A DNA stretch of 64,000 nucleotides from Arion vulgaris. Lineage: Eukaryota > Mollusca > Gastropoda > Stylommatophora > Arionidae. The notes beneath the pieces were generated by a model, which ran no database searches, had not been told where the DNA came from, and worked only from the letters and a program-made list of their open reading frames with translations. Each line of letters begins with the position of its first letter. The first letter of the stretch is position 1. Of this stretch, positions 32,385 through 42,689 are shown in pieces. The translations under genes and the position numbers were made by a program. The DNA lies in assembly GCA_020796225.1 (NCBI GenBank), contig CM036771.1, positions 24,817,176 through 24,881,175 of the forward strand, given 5' to 3'.

Positions 32385-32612
32385 ATGACTTAGCCATCAA
32401 CAGCAGTAAATGAGTAGTCAAAGGTCTAGGTACCAATTATACGTTCAGTAGGTTGCCATTTCTTTCTAAATTGTGAGGTCTATTTTCATAGTTCGTAAAA
32501 ATCCAAGAGAACTAATTTGCTTCCAAACTTGCACGCCGCGTAATTTGAACCAGGTACATTTGGATTGTGATCGAGCTTACTCCCACATAAGCTACAGACG
32601 CTAACAGAAGCA
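32385..32612 (-). mobile_element. SINE-D copy with tRNA-like head
   Basis: On the minus strand GTCTGTAGCTTATGTGGGAG (A-box) leads to ACCTGGTTCAAATTACGCG (B-box), then a body ending in CATGTAAAGGATATGCTGC. The better copy is at 58,727-58,945. Confidence 0.8.
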
Positions 32613-32679
32613 ATATACTATGTGTAAAATGTACAGTTTAACAAGGTAGTGAACAAGAAAGCTTTTGAATACAAGTGTT

Positions 32680-32984
32680 AAAGAAGAATGCTCCGTATAC
32701 CATGTGCAGAACAGAAAATAAATAAATATATCCAGAAGTAACTCAAAATTAAACAAGGCTTGCTAATGCTACAAATAAGAATGAGAAAGTTGAAGTATTT
32801 TTGGATAAATAAAAAAAGACGAAGGACTGGAGAAGACAATTATGGAAGGAGACATACCTGCAAAAAAGAAAAGAGGAAGACAACAGAGAAGATGGTGTCA
32901 GAAGGGGAGAGATGACTTGAATATGATGGCATCTGATACAGGACTACTCTGCGGCAGAGAAAGTTTCTAAAGGTGTGTTAGAGT
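32680..32984 (+). mobile_element. LINE 3' end (GMEKTIIEG family), interrupted by a hAT element
   Basis: AAATAAGAATGAGAAAGTTG, GGAGAAGACAATTATGGAAG and AAGAGGAAGACAACAGAGAA align with 13,965-14,080. The match is broken at 32,984 by the hAT element and continues at 34,204-34,250 (GTTAGAATGATAAAGTTCTG, CAAGCTATTGGATGATGATG). Confidence 0.8.
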
Positions 32985-34203
32985 CAGTGTTGCCAATCTA
33001 GCATTTTTAGTGCTAGATCTAGCATTATATCTTTGCAATCTAGCATTAACAATTTGAATCTATTATCTAGCAGGAAATATAGCATTAAACTAAAATTAGT
33101 TAGCATTTTTAGCATTTCTTTTAGTTTAGTCCATGAATCAGAAAATCAACAAAAAACAACGAACAAACACAGAAAAAGAAAATTTACTAAAGCTAGATCC
33201 CGGTAATGAATACTGCTGATAAAATAAAATAGCTTTCTGATCTATCTCTTCTTATTACATCTATTGCTAACATGATAGTACTGCCAACAAGCAGCATTAA
33301 TCCTCTTGATCCTAATACTAACATTGAAGAATTTCTGAATCCAAATCTACAACTGGATTCTAGATTTGAAAAAAGGTTTGGAGAATTGATAATTACCCAA
33401 AAAGATTCAAACTTCTCAAGTAACTCACATCCGAAAAAGGGTACACAACTTTTTGATTAGCCTGTACAAAGAGCTGCATAATCGTCTGCCAGAAAACGTT
33501 GATATTTTGAAGAATAAATATAAGCTTGTTCTCAGTACAAAATACATTGACAAATATTAAGAAACATATTATTCCCTGTTGAATTATTTCATTTGATGAA
33601 GAAATAAAGTCATCAATTGAGATTCAATACAACAGCATACATTTGGTTAAATGGACTGATATTGCAACCATCAAGAAATTTTGGTCTGAAGTTTTCAATT
33701 ATACAGATTCTTTGGGAGGTAACCCCTTCAAAGAAGTTGCAACTTTCGCCCTAAGTTTATTAATTTTGCCAAATTCTAATCCTGAAGTATAATGGTTTTT
33801 CAGCAGCACGAATATTGTAAAAATAAAATAAGAAACAAAATGAAGCTGTCCATGCTTTCAGCAATTCTTGCAGTAAAATATGACTTACAGAGACATAACA
33901 AATGCTGCAAAAACTTTGAATTACCTAAAGATGCCAGCGGCAAAAGTGGAACAATGGACTCATTTGACCCAACAAAAGCTTCAAAAGATGTGCATTCTGA
34001 TTGCTCAAAGGCCCCAGAAGATAAGCAGTCTGACTTCTCAAATTACGATGAAATACTATCTGAGCTGTAATTAATACAACACAATTGGTAAGTAAAATGT
34101 TTTTTGGCATTTTTTCTAGCATCGAAAAAATATTTATAGCATTTTCTAGCATTTTGTTTTCTAAAATCTAGCATTAAAAGCAGATTGACATTTGGCAACC
34201 CTG
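32985..34203 (+). mobile_element. hAT transposon, 1219 bp, internally deleted, with 8-bp target duplication
   Basis: Ends CAGTGTTGCCAATCTAGC and (inverted) CAGGGTTGCCAAATGTCAAT form hAT-style inverted repeats. Flanks GTTAGAGT (32,977-32,984) and GTTAGAAT (34,204-34,211) match at 7 of 8 bases. Both ends carry clustered subterminal TCTAGCATT motifs (several copies at 32,996-33,120 and 34,118-34,178), as expected for transposase binding sites. It interrupts a LINE 3' end. Confidence 0.93.
33270..34070 (+). pseudogene. hAT transposase C-terminal (dimerisation domain) remnant
   Basis: The frame at 33,757-33,825 reads LLILPNSNPEV, a stop at 33,790-33,792 where the Glu-Arg of the hAT C-terminal signature is expected, then FFSSTNIVK. 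A one-base shift continues RNKMKLSMLSAILAVKYDLQ to about 33,890. The earlier frame 33,272-33,460 (IEEFLNPNLQLDSRFEKRF) is a possible middle part. The DNA-binding zinc finger and DDE catalytic region are not visible. It cannot encode a working transposase. Confidence 0.8.
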
Positions 34204-34554
34204 GTTAGAATGATAAAGTTCTGCAGAAAACAAGCTATTGGATGATGATGATGAAAATACTGACAGAATTAACGTACCTGACAAAACAAGGTCATTAACC
34301 TTAGATACTATAAAGTTACGGTAGTAATTTACATTTCGTCAAGGTATTTCATGACTTTAAAAGTTCTCTCTATATTTATTCTATTCATTGTCTATTCTAT
34401 TTATTGTCTATTCATCTTGTGCCTTTCAGAGTTCTGTGTATGCGAAGTGTTTTGACAAGTGTCTCGTATATGGTGTTTCGTAATGCCTGCATTTCGTCCT
34501 TGCAAGCAACCGATCAATTTAATGATGGTAAAGCATGGGGCTTTCATCCTTGCA

Positions 34555-34765
34555 ATAAACCTGTACATTTAATGCTGACCAGAAACCTGTGCATTTCATC
34601 CTGACCAGAAACCTGTGCATTTCATCCAGATCAGAAACCTGTGAATTTCTTCCTGGCAAATAACATGTGCATTTTGTGCCGGAGAGAAACCTGTAAATTT
34701 AATATTGATTAGAAACACGTACATTTCATCATGCCCTAAAACCTGTGGATTCCATCAAGTCAGTA
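34555..34765. repeat. Degenerate 27-29 bp tandem repeat, about 7 copies
   Basis: AGAAACCTGTGCATTTCATC with CTGACC/CAGATC/CTGGCA spacers, strongly diverged. Confidence 0.8.
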
Positions 34766-35217
34766 ACAAAACGAACTCTACCTGAATGTTGAAAAAAAAC
34801 ACCGGCTGAAAAACCGGCTCAAGAAACCGCTGCAGAAACCCCAAGAAGAAACAAGTCTAAAGAAAGTTGCTCTGAAAGTCGAATCGCCGAAAGTCAAGGT
34901 AAAACTATAAACTCGTCAATGACAATAAAACTCGACTTCAGTACACGGAATCCAGCATATAGAAGACATATTTGCAGGTCTGACAGGCAGTAAATACATT
35001 CCTTAGCGGTTGTAAACACACAGCAAAGCCTGTTGGTAGAATCAGTAAACGGATCATTTTCAGCTAGACTAAGTTTAAGAAGTACTGGTTTATATTGCAC
35101 AGTTTAAATTCATTTGGCAATTACTCACGTCAAAGAGATGGATTCAACGTTTATTGTATTCGAAATAAGCAATATGTTTATAGTAGAGTGGGTGAACATG
35201 TCAACAGTAATAAGTGT
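34766..35217. other. No recognisable gene
   Basis: An alternating AACCGGCT / AAACC pattern at 34,800-34,850. Otherwise unassigned. Confidence 0.35.
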
Positions 35218-35475
35218 TGTTGTTCTTCGTCTTCTTCTTCTTCAAACTCTCCATATCAACAACTTGTTAACCACTCTTTCTGATCTGTATGTGATCTAAG
35301 AACGATTGCAAGTTGTGCCAGTTATGCGACTATAAGTAGACCATCATATCCTATTTTCTGCGACGCTTTTTATTTACTAGGGTAGCTTCCCTAGGCCCCT
35401 ACCTTACACGCCTCGTACGACATGCCTTGTAGGTCGCAGTGTTACTATTATTTGTTTCCCATTGAGATCCAGGTA
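35218..35475 (-). mobile_element. SINE-C copy
   Basis: Left end (CTT)n, then AACTCTCCATATCAACAACT, GATCTAAGAACGATTGCAAG, TAGGGTAGCTTCCCTAGGCC, the reversed core TCGTACGACATGCCTTGTAGG, and AGTGTTACTATTATTTG. All in the order of the 18,093 copy. Confidence 0.85.
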
Positions 35476-35639
35476 ACAAAAAGCGAGTATTGTTCTAAAT
35501 GATACACTAGTATATGGAATAGATGAAAATGAATATATGTTTAACATCGACAGAAAAGACATGAAAAGCCATATCTTTTTCGTCTTGAGTTTATTAAATC
35601 ACAATATGGGCATATACCTAAATTCATTAATGAAGGTTA

Positions 35640-35790
35640 ATAATAATAATTCCTCTCGTACCGTTATACGTTACATAGAGCCTGCAAGCAATTTCACCAT
35701 AACGCTATCTCCAGGGCAACTCGCTCAATCTCTTCCACGATGTGCGGAAACCTACAAATCTGGTCTGGTCAGAGTGGATCAGATCGGACG
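35640..35790 (-). mobile_element. LINE C-terminal fragment
   Basis: Related to 28,435-28,625 (CGTACCGTTATACGTTACAT, ACTCGCTCAATCTCTTC). The minus strand reads IVEEIERVALEIALW, parallel to IEEIARDFQDRAVW. Confidence 0.4.
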
Positions 35791-35904
35791 AAATCGAGGA
35801 TGCTGCGGTGATACGTAATAAATTGTAGTTTAAGGACAAAGACACGTATGTATGGTATCACATAAGCGAGCAAAAATGAATAATAAAATGATAACAATAA
35901 CAAA

Positions 35905-35945
35905 CAAACCAACGTTTCGGTTGTAGACCTTTATCAAGGGGACAA
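35905..35945 (-). other. Hammerhead-like core candidate, copy 2
   Basis: Reversed, CCTTGATAAAGGTCTACAAC is followed by CGAAACGTTGG. GGT...ACC can pair as stem II between TTGATAA and GAAAC. This is the best-paired of the three related sites. Confidence 0.35.
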
Positions 35946-36136
35946 ACACAGACAAGGGACACTAAATAAACTAAAGCATCGATCTCAATGAGAAGGATGA
36001 CTAGAACTTCTTGCCTCTCTCAGGAACATTATGAATGTTCATAGGTAGGTGGATTTTATATCTGAAGTATTTGAGCAGATTGGATAGCCAACCTCATGTC
36101 GAACTTGATTAAAATGTCCACAGGATTTGTGTAGAC

Positions 36137-36579
36137 CATAGGTTCCCAATATGGGCGGTACCACCTGCCAGTGGACGCTAAAGCCCTCTAGGGGACGGTA
36201 GTGGGTTCAGAAGAATTTGGGGGCGTTCAGGGTCTGTGCTCCTTAAATACGAAATTAATAACATATATTTTAAAATAAATTATTTTCGTGATTTTGCGAT
36301 TGAATACTCATTTAAAATTTGAATTCTGCATTTTAATTCATCTTATGCCCATCTTATACGATCCATTTTTCCATCAATTTTCAATCTCATGTATATAATC
36401 ATTTGAAAATTGACCATGTATGACAGAAATATCTATATCAATGTTCTATGTCAAAGAGAAAATAAATCATGTATATATATGGGGAGGGGCGTTGACAAAC
36501 TGTTATAATGGGGAGGAGGCGTTACAATATTTATGTCGTGCAAAGTGGGCGGTTGCTGGAAAACGTTTGGGAAATTATG
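36137..36579 (+). mobile_element. hAT-like non-autonomous element (443 bp)
   Basis: Ends CATAGGTTCCCAA and (inverted) CATAATTTCCCAA agree at 11 of 13 bases. Flanks GTGTAGAC (36,129-36,136) and GTGTAGGC (36,580-36,587) agree at 7 of 8. GGTTCCCAA termini and an 8-bp duplication are typical of hAT elements. Subterminal GGGCGG occurs at both ends (36,153 and 36,547). No transposase. Confidence 0.82.
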
Positions 36580-36714
36580 GTGTAGGCGTTACCAATCAGA
36601 GATATTGATCGTCTGATGTGCGAGAATTCTCTTATTATGCGCAGCAGCGTATACATTACCACCCCATCGTGTGACTGGTACCCCCCTCGATCCCTATATG
36701 TTTTTCCAGACTAA

Positions 36715-36785
36715 GTTCAAGAAGCACCGAACGGAGGTGGAATATGGTCTTGATCAGTGCTAGCTCACTGACCCCAGCCCTGCCT
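36715..36785 (+). repeat. Unclassified interspersed repeat, copy 1
   Basis: GGAGGTGGAATATGGTCTTG and ATCAGTGCTAGCTCACTGA recur inverted at 42,295-42,385. Confidence 0.55.
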
Positions 36786-37128
36786 ATTCCTAATTAATTG
36801 TATGCGCTTTTGGTACCGAACATGTTTATATAGGTTGATTTTTAGTTACTGGCCTGAGGTCGTAGACTCCAGTCACTAAATATCAGCTCACAAGTACATA
36901 CATTATACTAAGTACCAGCTCACAAGTACTTGCAAACACCAGCTCAATAACATCGGTTTACAAGTACTTGTCTGAAATGTAATAGCAACTCATACAAACA
37001 TCCATGAAGCTGATTTCTCAAAAATTAACTACAAAGTTGTTAAGGTACATGGTCGCGTATGTCAGTCTACACTGCTGCAAAGATAACCACGGTAATAGCT
37101 AAGGAGAACAGCATTATTTGTTAGATAA

Positions 37129-37742
37129 AATTGTATCACAGAACAGCATTTTATACATTAAATTACATCACACAACATCATTTGTTACATAAATTAATCA
37201 CACAACATCATTTGTTACATAACATTACATCACACAACATCATTTGTTACATAACATTACATCCAAAACAACATAACTTTACATACCAACAATACATACA
37301 TCACAACATAAGTTCTTTCATAAAATTACACTATACAACATTTCTACATAACATTACATAACACAACACAAGTTGTTACATAAAATTACATCGCACAACA
37401 TAAGTTCTTTCATAAAATTACACTACACAACATTTCTACATAACATTACATCACACAACATCATTTGTTACATAAAATTACATAACACTATATTTTCTAC
37501 ATAAAATTACATCATACAACATCATTTATTACATAACATTACATCATACAACATCATTTGTTACATAACATTACATCACACAACAACATTTGTTACATAA
37601 AATTACATCATGCAACATAAGTTGTTACATAAAATTACATCACACAACATAAGTTGTTACATAAAATTAACCAGACTACATTTTTACATAAAATTACATC
37701 ATACAACATCATTTGTTACATAAAATTACATCACATAATCTC
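37129..37742. repeat. Degenerate ~32-bp tandem repeat, about 19 copies
   Basis: TTACATAAAATTACATCACA then CAACATCATTTG, with variants CATAAGTTGTT, CATTTCTACA and CATAAGTTCTTTCA. Strongly diverged relative to neighbouring arrays. Confidence 0.9.
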
Positions 37743-37954
37743 ATTTCTAATAGTAAAGTGCGTGCCAATTGAAACGTTACATTAAACGTTTGTATATAAT
37801 TTGAAACATTTCTTGTTGGGAAAAAAGCCGGTAATTGTCGAGTCATCTGGTATGATTAAGAGGATTTTTGGTTACGTCTGGGGTTGCGTGTGTGTAAACA
37901 ATTGGCCAAAAAATGCACTTACGAAACATGGAGAGATGGATTGTAAGTTTGTGA

Positions 37955-38215
37955 GGGGTCACTGTGGCTAAGTGGTTAAACCCTTTGCCTCGAGAGTCGA
38001 AAGTTGTGGTTTCGAATCCAGACCACGTCGTTCTGTTCACGAGTGCAGTTGCTTACAGAGACCACTAGGATTATTGCTGGAGCTACGGACTTCGTGCTTT
38101 GTACAATACTCTAGGCAGGTGGCGTCCCATTTCTGCGGAGAGGGACCGAGATATATGGGGTAAACTCCGGTGCAATCCTTCGGCTTTAAATTTATAATTA
38201 AGCCATAGCATAAGT
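37955..38215 (+). mobile_element. SINE-A copy, best preserved
   Basis: A-box region TGTGGCTAAGTGGTTAAAC at 37,970, B-box GGTTTCGAATCC at 38,012, then CGTTCTGTTCACGAGTGCAG, GGAGCTACGGACTTCGTG, GTACAATACTCTAGGCAGG and TTTCTGCGGAGAGGGACCG. It is tRNA-derived by head structure but lacks a closed acceptor stem. Ends near TTTATAATTAAGCC. Confidence 0.85.
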
Positions 38216-38289
38216 GTACAGATTTTGGTAAATCAAAGTAAACATTATAATAAAGATTTCTTTTCTTCTTCTTCCAACATTTTCAGACA

Positions 38290-38765
38290 TCGATTTGTAT
38301 ACTTTTAAAGTAGTTAGTGGTCAACAGGAGTCCCATGTACATCTCCATATAGTTTGTCTTGGACTGACCTCGATTTGTATACTTTTAAAGTAGTTAGTGG
38401 TCAACAGGAGTCCCATGTACATCTCCATATAGTTTGTCTTGGACTGACCTCGATTTGTATACTTTTAAAGTAGTTAGTGGTCAACAGGAGTCCCATGTAC
38501 ATCTCCATATAGCTTGTCTTGGACTGACCTCGATTTGAATACTTTTAAAGTAGTTAGTGGTCAACCAAGTCCATGTACATCTCTATATAGCTTGTCTTTG
38601 GCGGACATCGATTTGTATACTTTTTAAGTAGTTAGTTGTCAACTGGAGTCCATGTACATCTTCATATAGTTTGTCTTGGACTGACATCGATTTGTACCCT
38701 TTTAAAATAGTTAGTGGTCAACCGGAGTCCATGTACATCTCCGTATAGCTTGTTTTGGATTGATA
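38290..38765 (-). repeat. 79-80 bp minisatellite derived from the end of a Jockey-like ORF2, 6 copies
   Basis: Units contain CGATTTGTATACTTTTAAAG, GTCAACAGGAGTCCCATG and ATATAGTTTGTCTTGGACTG. Units 1-3 are 80 bp and almost identical. Units 4-6 are diverged and 77-79 bp. The rightmost unit runs directly into minus-strand LINE coding sequence (PISIQNKLYGDV), so the array was seeded in the LINE's C-terminal coding region. Confidence 0.92.
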
Positions 38766-39175
38766 TGGGGGTTGACCATGTGTTTTCCCTCTGTTCCGTA
38801 TATGTACAACATTCTTGCAGTATGTGTGTCTCTGTCATCTTGCGGGTGCCACATGTGCATATGTCAGAAAGGCCTATTTTGTACTTGTAAACAGATGGTA
38901 CCTCAGCCTATTGTGCCTTGTTTGTAGACGAAAAATTACAACATGTTCTTCTCTACTTAGTTGGTGGTATGTATCATCCTTTTCATGAGCTAGGTGATCT
39001 CTACCATTTGTTCTTGTAGGCCATATTTATCCGTATTTTTGATTCCTCATATGTCATATTGGTGTCTGTCAGTGGTAGCCTGCTTTTGCCAATATATCCG
39101 CAGTCTCGTTGCCAGGTATTCCGCAGTGGGATGGTATCTACTGTATTACCACTCTAGACTTTAACTCTATCTTAT
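38750..39175 (-). pseudogene. Jockey-like LINE RNase H C-terminus and zinc knuckle
   Basis: The minus strand, over several frames, reads TDTNMTYEESK, INMAYKNKW, then KYKIGLSDICTCGTRKMTET, HILQECCTYTEQRENTWSTP and QNKLYGDV. C-x-C...H...C matches the knuckle at 10,000-10,050 (CHCEQTD...HLLQHCP). It is from the same LINE family as 9339-10,194, in opposite orientation. Confidence 0.8.
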
Positions 39176-39299
39176 AATGTTGAGTAGATTCTGTGGAACA
39201 AAGCTTTGTGGTCAGTTGATCTCATATTGTTTTCTCTAAGTAACGAAATATTGGTGAATTAAATCAGTTCAGTAATTGAGCTTCTTCTTAGATGTTGTG

Positions 39300-39540
39300 T
39301 ATTCGACCTGTGTTGCTGGGGCTCGCAATAGTGACAAGGAATGGTACCACTGAGACCTACAAAGCATGTCGTAAGAGGCCACTGAGGTAAGGGACTAGGA
39401 AGCTACTCTAATAGAAAGCATGACATAAATCGGATTTGCTGGCCAACATGTAGGCACAAAGTATAATCGCTCTTAGGCTCGGATCACATACACATCAAAA
39501 GAGTGGTTAATAGTCGATAGTGAGTGCTCGAAGAAGAATA
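39300..39540 (+). mobile_element. SINE-C copy
   Basis: CTGGGGCTCGCAATAGTGAC, GGTACCACTGAGACCTAC, core GCATGTCGTAAGAGGCCACT, AAATCGGATTTGCTGGCC, CTCGGATCACATACACATC and the tail GAAGAAGAATAAGAA. Confidence 0.85.
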
Positions 39541-40374
39541 AGAATCAGGATGCCATATTGAATTTATAGGGCATTTTTGGGAGTCTCTGCTTCATGTGCC
39601 TTAAAAACCGTTTGAGAACCATCTTTGAAAGTGTCAAGATGTTGAAATAAAAACTATTGCCATTGAAGTCACAAATGAGTGGCACAATTTGACAGCGTCG
39701 TGACTCTAATCGGCTCTAATATGTTCTTATATACAGGAGGAAAACTTCCTCAATTAAATGTGCGAGGTTACTTTGATTTTTCTCTCTCTTAGTTTAAGCA
39801 ATTTTCTGTACATGTTTAGATGTTATCAACGAAAGTCCTTGAGAAGTAAGAGATTATGTAACATTTACATTTGTTTCAGCCACATCTCTACTCTCTCGCA
39901 AGAATTACCAAACATACAGGTGTCATAATTTAAATTTTACAAGTATTTCCCACAGCCTTTTCTCATATTTTATGATATGAACTTCCGTAACTTCCATTTC
40001 TTACACCAAGTGTGCAGGCGATAGGAGTGCCAATTCCTTTTATTACATGTAAACGTCAAATTTGGAACCTAGCACACACCACTCTATTGTCCGATTTGAT
40101 AAGCAATCTCTTTATGCCATACGCTAATCCGCCTCACAACCATCGACTTCAAACTTGTTTAATTCTTGAACAAAGTCAGAATAGCCACCAACATTTAAAA
40201 CAAATAAGAAAAACACATATATTTAAAACTCCTAAAAGTATACTAATTTTCATACCATTATTTTTATTGACCATTATAATACATATGTTTCATAAAATTT
40301 ACTTACATAAAATGATTCTACATAACGGGCAGAAATAGGGAACACAGATGATGTCGTGAATGTAATATGCACTC
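39541..40374. other. No assigned element; one unrecognised open frame
   Basis: A plus-strand frame of 108 codons (40,012-40,338) begins with a Cys/Arg-rich part and ends in an Ile/Leu/Phe-rich stretch (ILIFIPLFLLTIIIHMF) that could form one membrane helix. I recognise no family, and it is probably chance in AT-rich DNA. Confidence 0.25.
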
Positions 40375-41370
40375 ATTATTACTGATTTGCCAACGATGGC
40401 CATGAGACACAAAGACGAACAGGTAAGAACCTATCTGAGGGTGTCTGAAGGCACAAATCATCCTCTGCACAAATCCATAAATGAAAACAAGGGCAGGCGA
40501 TTGAAGAGGCCGATCCTGGATGGCCGAGGCAGAGGATGTTATTAAATATGTCTGTACTCTAGACGAGCTGAGGCGTAGGGGAAAATGGATGCCCATATCA
40601 TATATATTTTATTACACCAGGGCTGTAGGTACACTTGGACACTGCTGTAGAGAATGGGCCCGTGGCGTCGCCAATTCGGAGATTCTTGCAATCTTGGATC
40701 AGCTCTTCCATCCAGGGGATATCATTATTTACACCGATGGCTCTGTCACACGCGGAACCAGATCATCGTGGGCTTATTCAGCACAACAAAACGCTAGCAC
40801 ACTCCATGAGGACTGCTGCGCTTTCGAGACAACGACATCGAGCATGACTATGGAGATCACCGCTGTCTCCAGGGCTCTTTCATATGTGTCTGAGCAACAG
40901 GTAACCCATACGATTATCATATCAGACTTGATGAATATGTTTTAAAAGATTGAATCTGGAAGTATGCGCGTGGAATGGGTTGATATCATTCGGAGATCAC
41001 ATCTCAAGAATATGACTTGGCTGTACGCACCTGGACATGCTATAGTGCAGGGTAACGAGCGTGCTGACATTCTTGCAAACAATGCTCCGACTCAAGTGGT
41101 CAGACGTATGAACAGAGCCGATGTCATCAATGCGGTACGGTCTCATTTATGTGATATGGGTGAGTATCGGACACGGGAACAAGTGCGAGAATTATGAGCT
41201 AAGTTTGGACATTCCAGATAGCGTCGTCTTCGTGGTAGAGAGAGAAGATATTGTAATCAACTTCTGATGGGTACGATGCGCAGATGAACGTTATGATTGC
41301 TGCTGCAGCGAGGACAGGGCATGAATGGGAATGCCCAATGTGCCATGTCGTCGATCGCATAACATAACAT
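40375..41370 (+). mobile_element. 5'-truncated I-like LINE with (ATAAC)n tail
   Basis: Thumb-region codons (MRHKDEQVRTYLRVSEGTNH) from about 40,395, RNase H to 41,190, a CPMC motif near 41,325 and the simple tail CATAACATAACATAACATAA at 41,359-41,380. It is the same family as the minus-strand LINE at 1548. Confidence 0.85.
40520..41197 (+). pseudogene. RNase H remnant of I-like LINE
   Basis: The open frame 40,520-40,945 carries IIIYTDGSVTRGTRSSW (first Asp) near 40,725, SSMTMEITAVSRAL (Glu) near 40,840 and IIISDLMNMF (Asp) before an in-frame TAA at 40,942-40,944. After the stop the frame at 40,964-41,197 gives MTWLYAPGHAIVQGNERADI (His and last Asp). All four RNase H acidic positions are present but split by the stop. 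Downstream frames are broken. Confidence 0.85.
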
Positions 41371-41387
41371 AACATAACTCATTTGTA

Positions 41388-41515
41388 TGATGAGTTTTAG
41401 ACACTGGAACGATTGCAAGAATTAAGAGTTAAGTTTGGACATGCTAGATAATGTTTTCTTCGTGGTAGAGATAGAAGATATAATAATAATCTACTGATGG
41501 GGTAGGGTAAACGGG
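41388..41515 (+). repeat. Diverged duplicate of the LINE 3' region
   Basis: CTCATTTGTATGATGAGTTT, AGTTAAGTTTGGACATGCTA and TCTTCGTGGTAGAGATAGAA repeat 41,147-41,270 with many substitutions, after the (ATAAC)n tail. Either a tandem duplication or a second short insertion of the same LINE. Confidence 0.75.
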
Positions 41516-41567
41516 ATAACTTTAGGATGGACGATGTGGTGAAGGACAAATCAACACGGAGCTATAA

Positions 41568-41947
41568 ATGTTGCTATTTCTATGTATTTACTTTAACACA
41601 ATATTCTCAATATAATTCCTATTTCTATGTATTTACTTTAACACAATATTCTCAATATAATTCCTATTTCTATGTATTTACTTTAACACAATATTCTCAA
41701 TATAATTCCTATTTCTATGTATTTACTTTAACACAATATTCTCAATATAATTCCTATTTCTATGTATTTACTTTAACACAATATTCTCAATATAATTCAT
41801 ATTTCTATGTATTTACTTTAACACAATATTCTCAATATAATTCCTATTTCTATGTATTTAATTTAACACAATATTCTCAATATAATTCCTATTTCTATGT
41901 ATTTACTTTAACATAATATTCTCAATATAATTCCTATTTCTATGTTT
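41568..41947. repeat. 45-bp minisatellite, about 8.4 copies
   Basis: TATTTCTATGTATTTACTTT, AACACAATATTCTCAATATAA and TTCC. Few substitutions. The 129-codon open frame over it (YFYVFTLTQYSQYNS) reflects the 15-codon unit length. Confidence 0.97.
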
Positions 41948-42039
41948 ATAATCTCCAGATAATATATACAACACTCCACAATTTGTCACCTTGTAAATTA
42001 AGGATTAGTAAAGATTTTCATAACAACTCCCCAACAGGT

Positions 42040-42240
42040 CTGTAAATGTTTTGAAACAATGATATGACAGCAAAGAATTGACTTTATTACATCTGGCTTC
42101 CCCTATGGCTCCGTCTCTTTCTGCAGAAATGGCAAGCCAGCCATCGAGAGTGTTGTATAAAGAAAGAACTCCGTAGCTCCAGCAACAATCACAGAAAACG
42201 TGGAAAAAATACACAGCTGAACTGAAGAATGCAAACTCAA
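42040..42240 (-). mobile_element. SINE-A copy, antisense, head missing
   Basis: GGCTCCGTCTCTTTCTGCAG, AAATGGCAAGCCAGCC, TCGAGAGTGTTGTATAAAG and AACTCCGTAGCTCCAGC are the reverse of the SINE-A body. Confidence 0.75.
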
Positions 42241-42294
42241 TTAGAACCTACAACCTTGTGGACGCAAGGTAAACGACTTAATTAACGACTGGGG

Positions 42295-42385
42295 TCAAAG
42301 GTGCATGGGAACAACGCCGCTCCAGGATTAGTGAGCTAGCACTAATTAAGATCCTACCCCACCTCCTTGTGGTGCACCTGGTAAC
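42295..42385 (-). repeat. Unclassified interspersed repeat, copy 2
   Basis: Reverse of the 36,715 repeat: TTAGTGAGCTAGCACTAATT, AAGATCCTACCCCACCTCC. Confidence 0.55.
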
Positions 42386-42689
42386 AGACATTGGTTCCGG
42401 TCTGGCTAAGCGGGTAGGGATCGAGGGAGAGCTACATGTAGTGGTAGTAGTGCAAGAACGGAAAAGCAATGCAGGTCCAAAAATCCCTGAACAAAATGCA
42501 CATATCACCTGGCCGATGTCAGATGAAAAACTGCCAAAATTATTCCAGAAACGTAAAAAAAAACAGCAGTCGTCAGCGAACGCATGCTAGCTCCCCCGGA
42601 GTAAATGACCGCACCAAAATTACGGTAGATAACCGCACCTTTATTCTTGGATAAAGGCGTAGATCCAAGCCAAAATATACGGCACAACG

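Noticed and set aside
37970..38045. Functional tRNA gene
   Set aside because: A and B box-like motifs are present, but the acceptor and anticodon stems do not close, and the head is followed by a repeated body found at four other sites, so it is a SINE. The same reasoning applies to 5396, 10,480, 43,920, 54,580 and 58,900.
41527..41916. 129-codon Tyr/Phe-rich repeat protein
   Set aside because: The 45-bp unit (15 codons) keeps one frame open. No support outside the array.
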